NCBI GenBank assembly: GCA_024349245.1
Contig: JALDNG010000007.1
Span: forward strand, 6,461,501 to 6,525,500
Reading direction: 5' to 3'
Length of the DNA: 64,000 bases
From: Neodontobutis hainanensis
Taxonomy: Eukaryota; Chordata; Actinopteri; Gobiiformes; Odontobutidae
A program made the position numbers and the translations under genes. The notes below the pieces were generated by a model that made no database searches, was not told the origin of the DNA, and was given only the letters and a program-made list of their open reading frames with translations. Shown one piece after another: positions 12,420 to 25,600 of the stretch (positions within the stretch are counted from its first letter, which is position 1; every line of letters starts with the position of its first letter).

Positions 12420-13650
12420 GTGAAGAATGGTGCTGCTTTTTCAGGGCCATTAGTGAAGCACTGTCTGGCTCCAAACTGGAGAGTTTCAGTCTTTGTAGTC
12501 CATACGATCAGTATGGGTTGCATTACTTTGGTTTTAGGCCAGCAAGTGTAGAAATTCAAGCTAATAACTACCGTTATGTCCCTAAATGAATTTCTGGCCT
12601 ACTCAACTGTCTAATTCTTGGAAATATATTCCCAGCTGTGAGGGGGGGGCCTTGTAGATGTTGCTTGAATGATGTCACTGTGCTCCCATCCACATCCTGT
12701 CCAGCAGCAAGGACAAAATCAGTGAGTGTTGGAAAACTGAGATGGCCACACCACAATTTCATCTTGAGGTGTGTGGCTTTATTTTTTTTCCGAACATTGA
12801 AGATGGTGACTGTGTTCCCCTGCAGTGCCACATTTAAAGTGTTAAGAGTGCTGAAAATACTTTGTAATCCTCTGGAAATGATGCATTCTGTTGTACAGTT
12901 CCTCACTATGATATAGAAATATAATTACCTAATATAATTACCTTGTCTCGCTCAGCAAACTTCAGCATAAAAAAGGAGTTTTGTGTCTTCACTTCCCTTT
13001 TCTTCACACAGAGCTTTAAAAAGACGTGTGTTCAGTGCTTTACCTTTGATCTTGTTGACCATCTTAAAAGACTCATCCAGTACTGATTTTAGGTACTGTG
13101 GCATTTTTTTTCACAGCCAGTTTGAGTTTTTTTCTGTGGACGCAACAGTGTGTTGCTGCTGCAGAAGGTACTAGTGTTTTTCAATCATACATCACTGTTA
13201 GTGCAAATACAAACACATCTTTACCAGTCTAGGTTATTTTTAATTATCAATCAGTGAGTGAGTAAAAAAATGCTTCTTGTGTGGTGTTGGTCAGCAGGGA
13301 ACGACAAAAGATAAAGTCATCATGCACTCCACCAGCATAAATGTATCTCACATTTATGCTGAGAAACAGCTCAGCTCAAAGGGAATGAGCAGATTTGCCT
13401 CATTCCCTTTATCGGTAGGCTCATCCAAGAAAATGAGAAAAACGTTTCACCAACGGATCTTTGACACTTTCAGCCATAGATTTTATGCACCTCTGGACGT
13501 TGTCATTGGAGAGAGGAATCCTGTTAATTACTTTGATGGCTTTCTCACTGAACAATATCCATCACCTTTGCAGCTGGTCTCACCTATCAGATGAGGTTTT
13601 CCTGTTTTAGCAATCAAAAAGGTCTCCATCATCATATGTATTTCGTGTGT
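12420..13650 (-). pseudogene. hAT-family transposase pseudogene (ZBED5/SCAND3-like)
   Basis: Reading the minus strand from about 13650 downward, broken frames carry the family's motifs in the right order. There is an IAKTGKPHLIGET segment (about 13600), then IPLSNDNVQRCIKSMAE (about 13490), then VRYIYAGGVHDDFIFCRSL with TNTT (about 13340-13280). These are followed by KIKGKALNTRLFKALCEE (about 13050) and LLFYAEV (about 12980), then LNVALQG and a FPTL segment (about 12850-12740). Domesticated and transposon copies of this family share these signatures. The catalytic DDE core cannot be followed because of deletions and stops. It is clearly inactive, and the boundaries are approximate. Confidence 0.8.
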
Positions 13651-14362
13651 AAGGTTTTCCCTTATATTCCTTGTGTTTAGATTCCAGGTGTCACTTAGCC
13701 AACGTTTCATAGCACAAAACACCGTAGGACTACTTGGATTTGCCTGGTTTTATCTGGTTTTGTTTTAAGTAACATTTAAGTAAGTTTAAGGCACTTATCC
13801 ATAGCTAAATTTAACACTTGCTAGCACAATCCCAGTGTTCATTGCAACATATGTGAATTTACAAAAACTGAAGATTGAACCTTACGTTAAAACTCTGTGA
13901 AAAAATATGTTAGAAGTTTTCCATGTGTCACGCGCCCTTATCATATTCCTATTTACTACTGTGGCCCCTCACCACTTTGATTTTGACACCACTGCTTTAA
14001 ACAGACAAAAGACTTTCAACACCTTCCCAAATCATGTCAGCATTACTGGATAATAAACTTAAGCTTGTTCCTTTATGGTGCTTTTAGTCTTTATTCAAAT
14101 TCCTTTTCTTGTATTCATCTGCCAAGGCAACATCTGTGTCTGTGTCTATGTAAGAAGAGAAGATTTACGTCAAGCCAAGTCAAGTGATGCCCATGTGTTC
14201 ATATCTTGTAATGGAGGTATGTGCTCAACTGTTTTGTCTCTTCCATCTGTTTGTATGGGAAGTAAAGCATCACAGTCTGACAGCCCATAGCCCTGCAGCA
14301 GCATGCTCTCATTATTTTATCAATCCAACATTTACATAAGAAAAATCAAATCCTACGATCAA
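13651..14362. other. Non-coding, no gene seen
   Basis: No supported feature. Confidence 0.5.
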
Positions 14363-14412
14363 CTCAAGATTCAAGATTCAAGATTACTTTATTGGTTCAC
14401 GAGGGGAAACTA
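14363..14412 (-). repeat. Short retroposon tail with TTCAAGA tandem repeats
   Basis: Three tandem copies of a 7-mer (TTCAAGA-type) lead into 'ttactttattggttc'. This is the reverse of a common fish LINE/SINE terminus (AATAAAGTAA followed by short tandem repeats). Only the end of the element is present. Confidence 0.5.
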
Positions 14413-16344
14413 GTCTTGTGTGGATCATATTCTCACATTTTATTTTTAGAATGTTTAATTGAATTGGATGGAAATCTGTAATTGCAAAACATGAGTGTTG
14501 CGCAAAGGCTTTGATCCCATTCAACACTATACTGACTTCCATTCAGGAGTTGATAAGTCATTGCAATTGCAGTCTCTTCAACTTTTTGTCACATTGCATT
14601 TTAACATGCCATAGAAAAACAACACAAGACAACCCTCTTAGTCCTATTATCTAGGCATACAGCTAGTCTTGGCGTAACAAATTGGTTGCACAACTTCCTT
14701 ACACAGTGCAAAATACAAAAGGGGAAAGGTGCTGGAGAAGAAAGCATCTGTTTCTTATGGAGCGACAGGGCTTTTATTGGATATTTCTACAGCATTTCCT
14801 GAGCTTTTACACTACAGAGCTTGTTCCCCCGCTAGACATTTTCACTGGACATGAAACAGGACAGGTAGGTTATGACCTAATGACTCTGTAGCCCATCAGT
14901 CTGGTCAAAAGATCCTGTATGGACAAGCTAACCACCTGGCCTTTGTAGCTGAAGAAGCCTATTACACAGGATTGTAACATCGCTTCGTGTGTGAAGGCTG
15001 CCCTCTCGTTCAGCCTGTGGAGCTTAGCAAGGAAAATGCAAAGCCATCACATTATTTGTAGCAAAGAGAGTCTGTGGATTACAAATTTTTAATATATTTC
15101 TTCCTAAAATGAATATCACGGACAAAGCAGGCGGATTAGCAAACAACAGCACAAAATCCTCTTGTACTTTCAAATGTATACCATCCAACCTGCATGTGTT
15201 AGAAATAGGCTCAGACTTGGCATTTACAATTGTGCATATACGCAAAGGGATTTTTATGCCTACTGACCATGTGGACAAAAATGTCAAGGTCAAATGAAAT
15301 GTGGTCTTGCCAACAAAGCAAATGCTATATTATAGATACATTGCCATAGAAACAGTTACATGCAAGTAAACAGTGTAAATCTAATTTATAAATAAAGTGC
15401 ATGTAACAGTCTTTGCCCAAATCAAAAGGCTAGTAAAGAGTAAAGATTAGTAAAGACTTTTTTTACGAATACTCTGCTGTACTCTGCTAATAAAATGACA
15501 AAATATTTAAAAAAGAAAAAACAGGCTATCTGAGCCAGCCTAGATTGTGATGCATTCTCGTTCTTCTTGAAAGAGGCAGTTGCTCACTTTTTGCGGTTTT
15601 GATTGGTTCATGTGCTTTCAACTTGGCAAGGGCTGGTATTGGGTGATTAGTGAAGAAGCACTTAAAACTACAGATCCATATGAGCTCCTTTTCTTCGTAA
15701 CAAATGAGTAAGAAGTCTAGTTAGATGGATTATTTGATCTGAGTGCCTTGTCCAAATAAGTTGTAAATGTACCGCATGGGATTTAGAACAATCTTACTTA
15801 TTTATAAGTACGATATACTCATTTATAACCTTATCTGATGGCACCTTCCACCTACATTGATACTTTGAACAACAAGGTCACCTTTTTGACTCCATTTCCT
15901 CAAACACTGTTTCACAAGCTAAGACACAAGTCGCTTTCCAAAAAAAGTAGTCAATAAAGTATCCGCTCATCACGAGAGCGTGACAGTCTGAAAGATGGGA
16001 CCACATCAATCATCCCCACTCCAATAGCCATTTTGTGGCTTGGAAAGAATAGGGCACGGAGACTGGCAGCTCCTTAAATAGACACCGAAGGAGTCAACTA
16101 GAGACCCTCTCCATCACACTTATCTGGACAGAGGTCAAGAGGTCATTAAACGCTTCAATGATGGAGGGGCATCAGTGTAGTGGTGGGGAAGAACCAGTCA
16201 CTACTTACAAGCGCTGCCTGTTATTTCAAAATGCAAGATTTGCCTTGCAGTGTGCTTTTTTTTTTTCTCAATTCATATATGATGAGTTCAGTTCAGCAGC
16301 CACATTCTTATTCCCAGGGCCAAGAAACATTTCCACAAAAAGTA
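14413..16344. other. Non-coding, no gene seen
   Basis: Short open frames (up to 89 codons at 15024-15293, -) have no recognisable motif. Confidence 0.5.
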
Positions 16345-16805
16345 AAGGAAAGAAAAAGCTCTCCATTTTTGGGTGATCTATGTTCCCACTCTCACCTATG
16401 GTCATGAGCTCTGGGTTATGACCTAAAGGACAAGGTCTCAGATGCAGGGGGCCGAAATGAGTTTCCTCCGCAGGTGGGTCCTCCATTAGAGATAGGGTGA
16501 GGAGCTCTGTCACCCGGTTGGAGCTTAGTGTAGAGCCACTGCCTCTCCACATCAAGTGGAGCCAGCTGCAGTGACTTGGGCATCTGTTTAAGATGCCTCT
16601 TGACGCCTCAATAAGGGACATGTTCCAGGCATGTCCAACCGGATAGAGGCCCGGAGAAGACCTGGGAGACAACGGGGGGCCTTGAGGCTGTCCTGGAAAT
16701 ACCTTGGCATTCCCCTGGTTGAGCTAGAGGAAGTGTCTGGAGAGTGGAAGCCTGAGGATCTCTGCTTAGCCCCTGCGACCTGGCCCAGGATTAACAGAAG
16801 ATGAT
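16345..16805 (+). pseudogene. LINE ORF2 C-terminal remnant
   Basis: The plus strand encodes, across shifted frames, TYGHELWVMT (about 16394-16422), then RSQMQGAEMSFLRRW (about 16436-16480), then a PGRQRG basic stretch and WKYLGIPLVELEEVSGEW (about 16690-16750). This order matches the end of a widespread fish LINE second ORF, including the 'AEMSFLRR' and 'LGIP.EELEEVAGE' words. It ends near 'ggcccaggattaacagaag'. Stops and indels make it a fossil. The minus-strand 134-codon open frame over the same bases is its shadow. Confidence 0.75.
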
Positions 16806-19800
16806 GTGATGTCTATATTATGAGTGTCAGTATAAGAAAATGGAACAATTAAACCAGACTACTATTTAATGCCTGAACATGACAAACTCAAAATTATTTG
16901 TAAGACTTTGGAATCAAGTCTCAAACTGTGTCCTAGTCCTAGGTTTTATATCACAGCTACACCACTAAACTGCCAATGGCTATTGACTGGAAAGCTTCAT
17001 AAAAACAATTATAAAAAATGACTAAAACAGACTCCTGTTCTGTGACCCAGTGCCCAATAAAATTGCTGACTTGTTTAACACTGGGATGTATGGCAAACTT
17101 AGTTTGTCAAAAGAAAGGGCCATAGTGTTCAATAAATGTCAGTAGAGGACAGTTGGCTGCAGACCAAACATTTGTGCATTACACATTGGAATGAGAAGGC
17201 GTTGCTTCACGCCACAGCCTTTTGATTTCTGCCACAGACTTTGCAGAGATACAAAGCAGGCTGTGTGCTGAAGCCAAAGTAAGTGTGGCATCGTCTCCCA
17301 AGGGCGACGTCAGAGCAACGAGTCACAGCCGCAGCATCTGTCGACTTCTGGCACCTGTTGAATCCGATGTCACCCCAGATGCAACATGTGACCTGTTTCT
17401 GTGGCTTCCTTAAGAGCACTTTGCCTTCAGTATATTATCACACATCCCTAAACTTGTTTTGAAGCCGGCGTTGGTGGTAGTATGTGCTTAGACAGAGGTC
17501 TTGTGTCAACTTGTGTTCATCCTCCTCCAACTCTATTTTGACATTTTCTGTCCAACATTGAGGCCTGCAGTTAAACATTGCCATTTGGTATTTTACACAA
17601 GTCAGGTCAAATCTGTGTTTTTGCACCATTCCTTTGTTCGGCCCTCACCTCATTTTTGGTGAGTTACATCAAAATTTTATAAACATTATATAAGTCTTTT
17701 TTTCCACAACTTTAATGCTAAAATATTATACTTACATTATTTACCAGTCCCTGCAACACAGGGAAAAAAAAACTTTAATTTTCATTTTCAGGTTGACCAT
17801 TGAGTGTAGAATAAAATTATAAAATTAAAAAATAAAATAGGTAAATGTGATAGTTGAGTTGGGCCTAATAAATGTGCTGTTTTGTTGAGTTTTATTTTAC
17901 ATTTTTGTGTCCTAAGATCACAGCAATAAACATCAGCACATTGAATAAAAGCTATATGTTTCTCATCCCTGTTTTATTGCCATGATACTTGTAATATTGT
18001 GCCAGCACACCATGTGGCCACAACTCTTTCAATCATTTCTGTTTTAAGCACAGCTCAATATAAACTGGGCTATATGGACATATGGGTGCTTGAAGCGTGC
18101 CCTTTCTATCTCCTCCTGTGAGAGGACGCCTGCATCAGTCACTTTCATGTGTTTTCATCACCTCCCCTGTGATAGATAAGCCATTTAAAGTCACACACAG
18201 GTATTCATGCTGATACAGTATGCCGTTAATGACAGAAAAATACTTCACACTCCCCGCCATTTATCTTCCCATTAACAGCTTTGCTGCCATCATTTCTACG
18301 TCAATTAGCCGGTTAATGTACAGCACCAGTTCTTACACACATATATATATCCCATAGGTAAATGGCTTCTATGCAGAGCAGACTCCTCCGTAGGTCGATG
18401 CTAAGCACTTAGACATAGCATGTAAGAAATGTGGCAGAGTTACATGTAATACAATGTTCTTCTGCTTATATTTAAATGAGAATATAGTGTCAAAGGCATC
18501 ATTGCATCAAAGCAGGGAGTTTAAAGTCTCCCACATGTATCATATCCAAGTAATGCAGTGATTAGACATACATACATACAGTTTTCTGTATATATACATT
18601 TCTTATAAGTGCATGTATATGCAATTTTAGGCTTGTAAAATCTATTCTGTTCATCCTGAGGTATAAAGAAACAAATGAGAAGTGTTTAATACGGTGAGTG
18701 ACATTAGTATGTGAGCTTCCTCTTACCCCTCACTGTCTTTCTCAGTTTGCAGAGTTCTCCTCTGTTGTCTGATATTCTGTGCCATCACCAGCCAGCGCTA
18801 CATCATTTTACGAGATCCTTTATTCCCTGTTTCATCTTAAAGACGCTGTGTCGGTGACAGCAACGTCACACGTGAAAGAGGATCTCTAGACACAGTTTCT
18901 TTTTCTAGGAGCTGAGCAGACTGTTGTAACACTTGATCTCCAGAGAAAGAAGGAAGGAGGTGTGCTCCTGCAGAGTGGACAATGTTGAAAATTGACTTGG
19001 TGATACAAACAAAAACTTTTAAAGAAAAGTTGAGGGCATAATAAAATATTTATGCAGCTAGAGTGTCAGAGAGAGCTGTTTTTATTTGGCAGCCATGCAT
19101 GTACATGTGAAATATGTGAGCCTGCAGACACACAATATGACATTTGCATTTACACTGCTGTGTCTCATTGTGAATGCTTTTTAAATCATTTAACTCATGA
19201 GCGTTCATATTTTCTAGTTCTGCTTTTGCCTTGGGCTTCCTTGTAGTCACTGGTTTAGTCTTCTGTCTATTCCTGGTTTTAATCTTGTTCAGTTTTGATA
19301 GAGTCCTTTGTTAAAACCCAATGTAGTCCTTCTTCCGCTTTTTACTCCTGCATTTGTTTAGTTATGTGTTTAGTCTTTTAGATACAATAAGAGAGTATCA
19401 TTAAAAATGAAAAGGAATGTTTGGACGACTCTGTTATTCCAAACATTTGGCTCTGAATGTGTTTGGAGACCATCTGATTTTGTGTATTTTACAGTTTACA
19501 TCCCTTTAAGGCATGTTCAGGTGGTGGCTTAAGCATAAGTCCGGCAAAAATCAATAAAAAATTTAAGTCTCAACAAGTGGAACAGTATGGCTGGCTTTAC
19601 AAGGAAGCACTAGAAGAGATAAGAATGGCTTTCTTTGAATACATTTACAGGTAAATAAATATTTGAAGCCCTATATACTCAGAACTTATTCTACTTTTAG
19701 TTAGTAATAAAACTCTGCAGAGGGTCACATGTTTTGACAGAGGTATCAATATTTTGCACAACTTGAGCAGTGCTTATTCTGGGAGGGGGCAATGTGGGGG

Positions 19801-19966
19801 GCAATGGGACTTACAAATGCAGCTTATTGTTTACTCCAACTTAAGTCCTAGTTCAATTCTGGATAACTTTGGGTTTAGACCAGGTTTAGTTCTGTTTTCA
19901 TCTATACTCTTGTTTAACTGTAGATCAGGATAATTTAATATAACTTAGGTACTGATTTACTTATGG
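16806..19966. other. Non-coding; possible conserved element 18110-18330
   Basis: No gene is supported. The block 18110-18330 is repeat-free, with closely packed homeodomain-like words (ATTAG, TTAAT) and GATA-like words (GATAGATAAG). It may be a conserved regulatory element, judged by appearance only. Confidence 0.35.
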
Positions 19967-20150
19967 TGGGGACACTTTATTTAAACCACACTTGATAAAT
20001 TGTTATCTAGCTCCTTGTGTAAGAAACTGTAATAACTTGTAACTACATAGTACATACATAATGGAAATATGTGTACTTACATATTGTAGGTAGTGTAGGG
20101 TAGGGTATGTATGTACTATGTAGTTACATGTTATTACAGTTTGTTACACA
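19967..20150. mobile_element. Inverted-repeat (MITE-like) element with 45-bp arms
   Basis: Positions 20026-20060 and 20106-20140 are inverted copies matching at 34 of 35 positions, and the pairing continues imperfectly to about 20016 and 20150. The loop is about 45 nt. A 'gacactttatt' word at about 19972, also seen at the terminus of the element at 21720, suggests the left edge. The right terminus is not recognisable, so the copy is partial. It has no coding capacity. Confidence 0.7.
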
Positions 20151-21719
20151 GTGTGTTACATTGTACTTAATGAAGTAGATACAATGTATTAATTGTTTGG
20201 TATGGTTTAGTACATTTATAAAGAATTATTTTAGTTGACTGTTTTGCTCATGCAATGCATTTTAAAGAATGGTGAATACAATGCGGTCTACTATAGGGTA
20301 TTTCTATTAAGCTGCTGGTCCAAAGCCTGTGTTTGTGAATAAGGAGAAATCTTGCTTTGTATTCACAACAAGTTGGCTTAATTCTGTTTAATTTTCACGC
20401 TAGATTTGGAAGTGAGCGCTGCCTCATCAGAAGCTCATCTTTTCACTAAGTGAGTGGGGAACAGCTGCAGGTTCGGACTTTTTGTTTCCCAGCATAGAAA
20501 GCAGTCATTAAAGTGGTTACTTGGAGTGTTTTGCAAAGCCTGTTTTGTGTACCAATGAATTGGCACTGTCACCTGGGAATGCAGTAAATTCAGCAGCCAG
20601 CTTCGCCCCAGTAAATATTGAAATTCTTTGTTATTAGAGTGTTAATAGGTTTACTGCCCGACGCCATTGCTAAACATTCAAATAATAATTTCTCCAAACA
20701 AGCATGAAAACAGCAATACAATCAAGTGTCCTGTTTAGCAAGTTTTAGTTTTCTTTGGGCACCAGGGCAATATTAATGAGCCCAACAGCCTGTTGTTAGA
20801 ATGCTTAAAACAAGAAAGTTTGAAATGAACTAGTATGTTGCAGTTTGTTATAACACACACAGAATTGCCTTTTTTATCAGCTGTGAGTGTCATTATCAGG
20901 AATATTAGCTGGGCAACACTGCTTTGTTATATGACATTGCTCTCATTATGCATTGTTACCCTTTAAGAGCAAGGCAAATTGTGATGGGATGGCTGACTGC
21001 TTGCCCCCCAGAGTTAAGAGATTATTCACCCTGTTTTGTCAGTGATCAATTAAAATTGGCTTCAAGCCTTTATCTTAGGGGGAAAACGTAGCTTTACATA
21101 AAATATCTTTAAGAAGTGGAGACCATGTAAAAGTTGCTGGCATCTACACACAATATTAAATAAATCCACTCACTCAGCTCAGTGATACAACTGTTGGATT
21201 ATTTCTAACCTGTTTCTTTCCTTTGTGTGTTTGTGATTTAAGATTCTATCACAGAGCATTTTAATTTAGGCTGGCATTATTGAAATTAAAGGAAGATAAA
21301 AGGGAACTGGGATTATGTTAATATCTCTTTGAAGATGAAGTCAATGTAGCACCAGAGTGCCCTTCCTCTTCCTGAGTTCAGTGGATGGATAGTGCACATT
21401 CAGCTCAGAGCTGCAGGAACTGCCGCGCTTTTATCTCGTTCCTCGTAGCACACATCCTCCTTTGTTTTGTTGTTTACATCAACATGTGGATACTATATTT
21501 ATTTAATTTATGTGATTATTCCCAACAGGCGACCGACATGAGCATTGACTTTCATCACACACAGTATAATGGCAGTCGACGTGAACAACACAGTTAGGAG
21601 AAGCCTGATTGGCTGGGTGCTGGTCAAATGAATGCACTTACTCATTACACATGGCCTTCATGCCTAATGCCCTAATGTCCTAATATAATTGTATACATAA
21701 TATTAAAGGAAAAAAACAC
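20151..21719. other. Non-coding, no gene seen
   Basis: No supported gene. The last seven bases (AAAACAC, 21713-21719) form the left target duplication of the element at 21720. Confidence 0.45.
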
Positions 21720-22015
21720 GGTTACACTTTATTTTGCACTACACTTGTAATAACATGTAACCACACTCTACATAGATAATAGAATCATGTGTGCTTTATT
21801 GTAGGTAGGGTAGGGTAAGGGTAGGCGACAGTAGCTCAGTGGGTAGAGCAGTCGTCTTTCAACCGGAAGGTAGGTGGATTCCCGCTCTCCCCACAGTTCA
21901 TACTGTCGCTGTGTCGTTGGGCAAGACACTTAACACACCTTGCCTCCAGTGGCTGTAACACTGGTAAGGAGCTATAAACAATGTATCAAGCGTAGTGTAA
22001 AATAAAGTGTTACAG
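21720..22015. mobile_element. MITE with terminal inverted repeats, containing a nested SINE
   Basis: The left terminus (ggttacactttattttgcac...) and the reverse complement of the right terminus (ctgtaacactttattttaca...) match over about 28 bp. AAAACAC at 21713-21719 is repeated directly at 22016-22022, which fits a target-site duplication of 7 bp (8 with one mismatch), close to hAT-type spacing. The inner left part (gtaataacatgtaac...) is shared with the element at 19967. About 160 bp of the interior is a SINE inserted later. There is no transposase. Confidence 0.75.
21824..21982 (+). repeat. tRNA-derived SINE nested in the MITE
   Basis: The tRNA-like head includes 'agctcagtgggtagagc' (A-box region) and 'ggtggattccc' (decayed B-box). 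It is followed by 'gttgggcaagacacttaac', a body word of several teleost SINE families. It interrupts the MITE, so it inserted later. Confidence 0.75.
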
Positions 22016-22387
22016 AAAACACTAATAATGATAAACACTCAATTCCTCACCAGGCAATGTTATGTCAAATTTCATGATGCAACTCAAAAGTTTCCCCAAG
22101 AGTTATTCTTGCAGCTAAAGGATTTCACCCAACAGTGTGTTTGTATCGATGGCCTAGAATGTATTACTAGTGCTTCAGTGAAAAGTGGGCTTAAATTTAT
22201 TTCAATTGATTGTAGCTTTGTTCAGTTTCTTCCAATTTTGTTTTACTTTTTTATGTTACATTTAATTGGATAAAAACTGTACAGTACCAGAAGAAGGTAC
22301 TCTGTGGCGTTGGTAGCAATAAGCAATAAGACGATCATTATATAATATTCTGTATAAACTTAAAATAAAATAAAATAAATAAAATGA

Positions 22388-22635
22388 ATTGTTATCATTC
22401 ACTCACATTCTGTTGGAGGTCACAGGGGGCTAAAGCCTAACCCTGGATGAGGGTTACAGTCAGTTACAGGTCCAACACATAGACATAATTAACCATTTCA
22501 TCTATACACACACGTCTTTGGGAGGAAGCTGGAGTGCAACAGTAGCACAGAGGAGGATGATTAGTGTTACAAACCCACAAATCCTTGACCTTCTTACTGT
22601 GAGGCTACCCTGCTAACCATTCTGTCACTGTGCAA
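22388..22635 (+). repeat. Degenerate dispersed teleost repeat (same family as 6479)
   Basis: Keeps the order attcactcacattc, 'taaagcctaaccctgg', 'cacgtctttgggaggaagc', 'gaccttcttactgtgagg' and 'ctgctaaccattctgtcac', with many substitutions and deletions. Confidence 0.6.
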
Positions 22636-25600
22636 AAGAATACAATTTCTGCAGACACAAAATACAACAGATGAAAGACAGAAGGACTGTGGCAATTTAC
22701 TATTCACACAATCACTAATAATCTTTGATACAACTATAGGCTGAAAAGATTATCAGGCTGAATGAGGAAAATTGGCCTAACCCTAATGCAAAACATGTGG
22801 CCAGTGATTCAGCTTTAAAACAACTTTTACAATAGAATTTAAATTCTTCCAAAGTTTGCCCTTCTCTAAAAATATCATATGTAATGAACTGTGCTAATGC
22901 TATAGTCACTAAGAAACTAGATGAGGTTATCATTTCTGTTGCTTTGGTAGGATTTTCTTGGTGACTATTTCATGACACTTCAAAAAAATCCCTTTATTAT
23001 GTCTTTGTCAATAAAAAAAGATCCCAACAATAAAAAGACAGTGGAGGCAGCACTGGGCCTGTTAGAAACTTTTTCAAAAATGTACTAAGTAAGTCTTATT
23101 AACCAAATTTACATTCAAGACGTTTATGCACAAATCAAAGCAAAACTGTTAGGGGAGTTTTTTTTTCCCAGAAAGGGTACAAGTACAAAAAATTAAATAG
23201 TTCCAAGTGCCAAGTTCAGAAATGAGTACTTAATAATTATGAACCATAACCAGTTCAGTGTCATGTTAATTTTTTTCAGATATATTTTCTAACAAAAGAT
23301 AAAAAAGGAAACTCGTTTAGCAGTATTGCAGGAGATACAAACTCAAATAAGTATGAACATTATACCCATCTAAATCTTGTCAATTTCAGATTTAAGTTCC
23401 ACCGTTGTGATATTACTTTTTTTTACCTACAACAAATAAAAAATACCCAACATAGAGAATATATACCATCTCTAATCCTAGTGTGGTCCTTCCATACTCC
23501 AAAGTGCTGAGTACTCTAAGTCTATGACAGCCGTATCAGCACCCATAACCTCTATGTCTTGTCTGAAAGCTGCTCAACATGTCACGCTGCGCTGTTAATA
23601 CCCAGTTAATTACTCTCATCTTGACCTGCCGCTAAAATGAACCACCGCCACCCCTGTTTCTGTTATCTGCCCCCCAATGCATTAGTGTGTTCCCCTCTTT
23701 AATGGCTTTAATTAGTCGGAAACAGAGCTGATTCTCCTGTTAAGTGGATGAGAAGTCGATACTGTAATACTGTCCCGGTAGGCTCCGCTCGGACTCTGCG
23801 GAGAAGAAGGTGGAGGCCACAGTAGAAAGGCAGTCAGGAATAGAGGAGTCTTGCCGCAGACGTATCAGGCGGCTCTCAGTCACATCTCAGTTTGAAAAGG
23901 AGCATAATTAGAGCGTGCTGTTTTAACAAAGGAATCCTTGAGGAGGAGCTGTTTCAATGTCAAGTCTACTGTCGGGAAAAGAGGTTTTGACTAGAGCAGA
24001 TGAAATATCAAAGGGGCCTATTGTCAGCTGAAGGAAACAAAGTCATCTCTCTGTCATAATAAAGCATAATAAAGTGTATCTTTGGAGAGAGTGGGAAGAA
24101 TCTGGAAACACAAATTAAAAAAAGAGGAGACATAACAAAAGCTGGAAGACTGTGTGAAGCTGTTATGAACCATCCGAAACAAATCAATGCCCTTTCTAGC
24201 TTTAGATGACAATATTTACCTAATAAAGAACAAAATGGTGCACAAAGAGTGTGATATGAGGAAAAGAACCTCATAAAATCCCCGCCAGCAAAGCGTATCT
24301 CCTTTCATTGCACTAACTTTCCGTTGGCTCCATTTGCTGAGTAATACATGCGTTGGACAATGTGAGCGGGATGAAGCTAATGGCTGTTTATGGTTCCTAA
24401 TGCACGAGGCCTAGCAGATTGAAATAACAGGTCTCTATTACAACACTGCAAGCTCTCGGCGACATTGATGGGAAACGCACTACAAGTGAGCTCCTAGAAT
24501 TTCTAAATGGATCCAGTTGTTTATATGACCATTTTAGTGGCTCACATTTAGATCTGCACACCTGCGCCAATGGAACCAAAAAAAGAAACTGCAAGTGATG
24601 ACATCTGATCTAACTGTAAGAGAATCGCCCGACTCCTCAATATGGACTGGGTCATTTTTAATGTATACATTGAGCACTATATTCAACAAATAATATGAAT
24701 CTTGTGAAGTTTTACAATGGTAAAAATTGAAACGTTGATCAGAAACCCAGATTCTTCACAATTACGCAGGATATATTTGTCTCTAACAACTTGATTTCAT
24801 GGGAAACACACTGCTCTGTTAAAGGGAGTGTGATGTTGTTAATTGACAATGGAAGGAGGTATTAAAGGCAGGGTAATACAACGCAGTTCAATTAAAAGAG
24901 GTCCTGCTGAGTATTACGTGAAAGTTAGTTTTTAAGCTCTAGAATGCCTAGAGCCCAAAAGCTACATTTATAGTTTTTAAGAAATATGACATTTGTTTGT
25001 TTTTTTTATGATTTATGCAAAATTGCCATGTACTGTTTTAATTCATGCCACATAAGTTTATTTATTCCTTTTGGCCCATTGTGTAAAAACTTTAAATGGT
25101 TCTTATAGAATACAATTTACTAGATTATGGTCTGAATGTTTTACAGTTTACAGGATGCATTGATTTTAATCATCTGGTTTCTTCTGAGATGGGACACAGC
25201 CTGAAAGATCATATTAGGTGGACAAAATATATCTCAGCATCCCAGCATTTAAAATGAAGTGCTTGGCTGTGAATCATGTAAAAGTCAAAGGTGCTTGAAA
25301 CATTTGAGAAGACAAAGAATCTGTATAAGGGCAAGTCACTTTCTACTGCTGCAAATGATTTCTGGAACAGATATAAAATATTCAGGTACGTATATTGCAC
25401 GTATAAGACTCATCCATCATTCACTTAGTGTAAGTGCATGTTCTTAAGACAAATTTATGGTAAAAGGTTTTAACCTTTACTTAAACTGAAAAGCTGAGCC
25501 TCTTATAATCCACACTGTCAAACATAACTGTATAAGGGTTGTATTTAATCCTTACCTCTGTAGGACAGTTTCTACTGTATTCACTGGTTATCACAATAGG

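Noticed and set aside
16268..16672. 134-codon minus-strand frame
   Set aside because: The plus strand over the same bases encodes LINE ORF2 motifs in order; the minus frame is its shadow.
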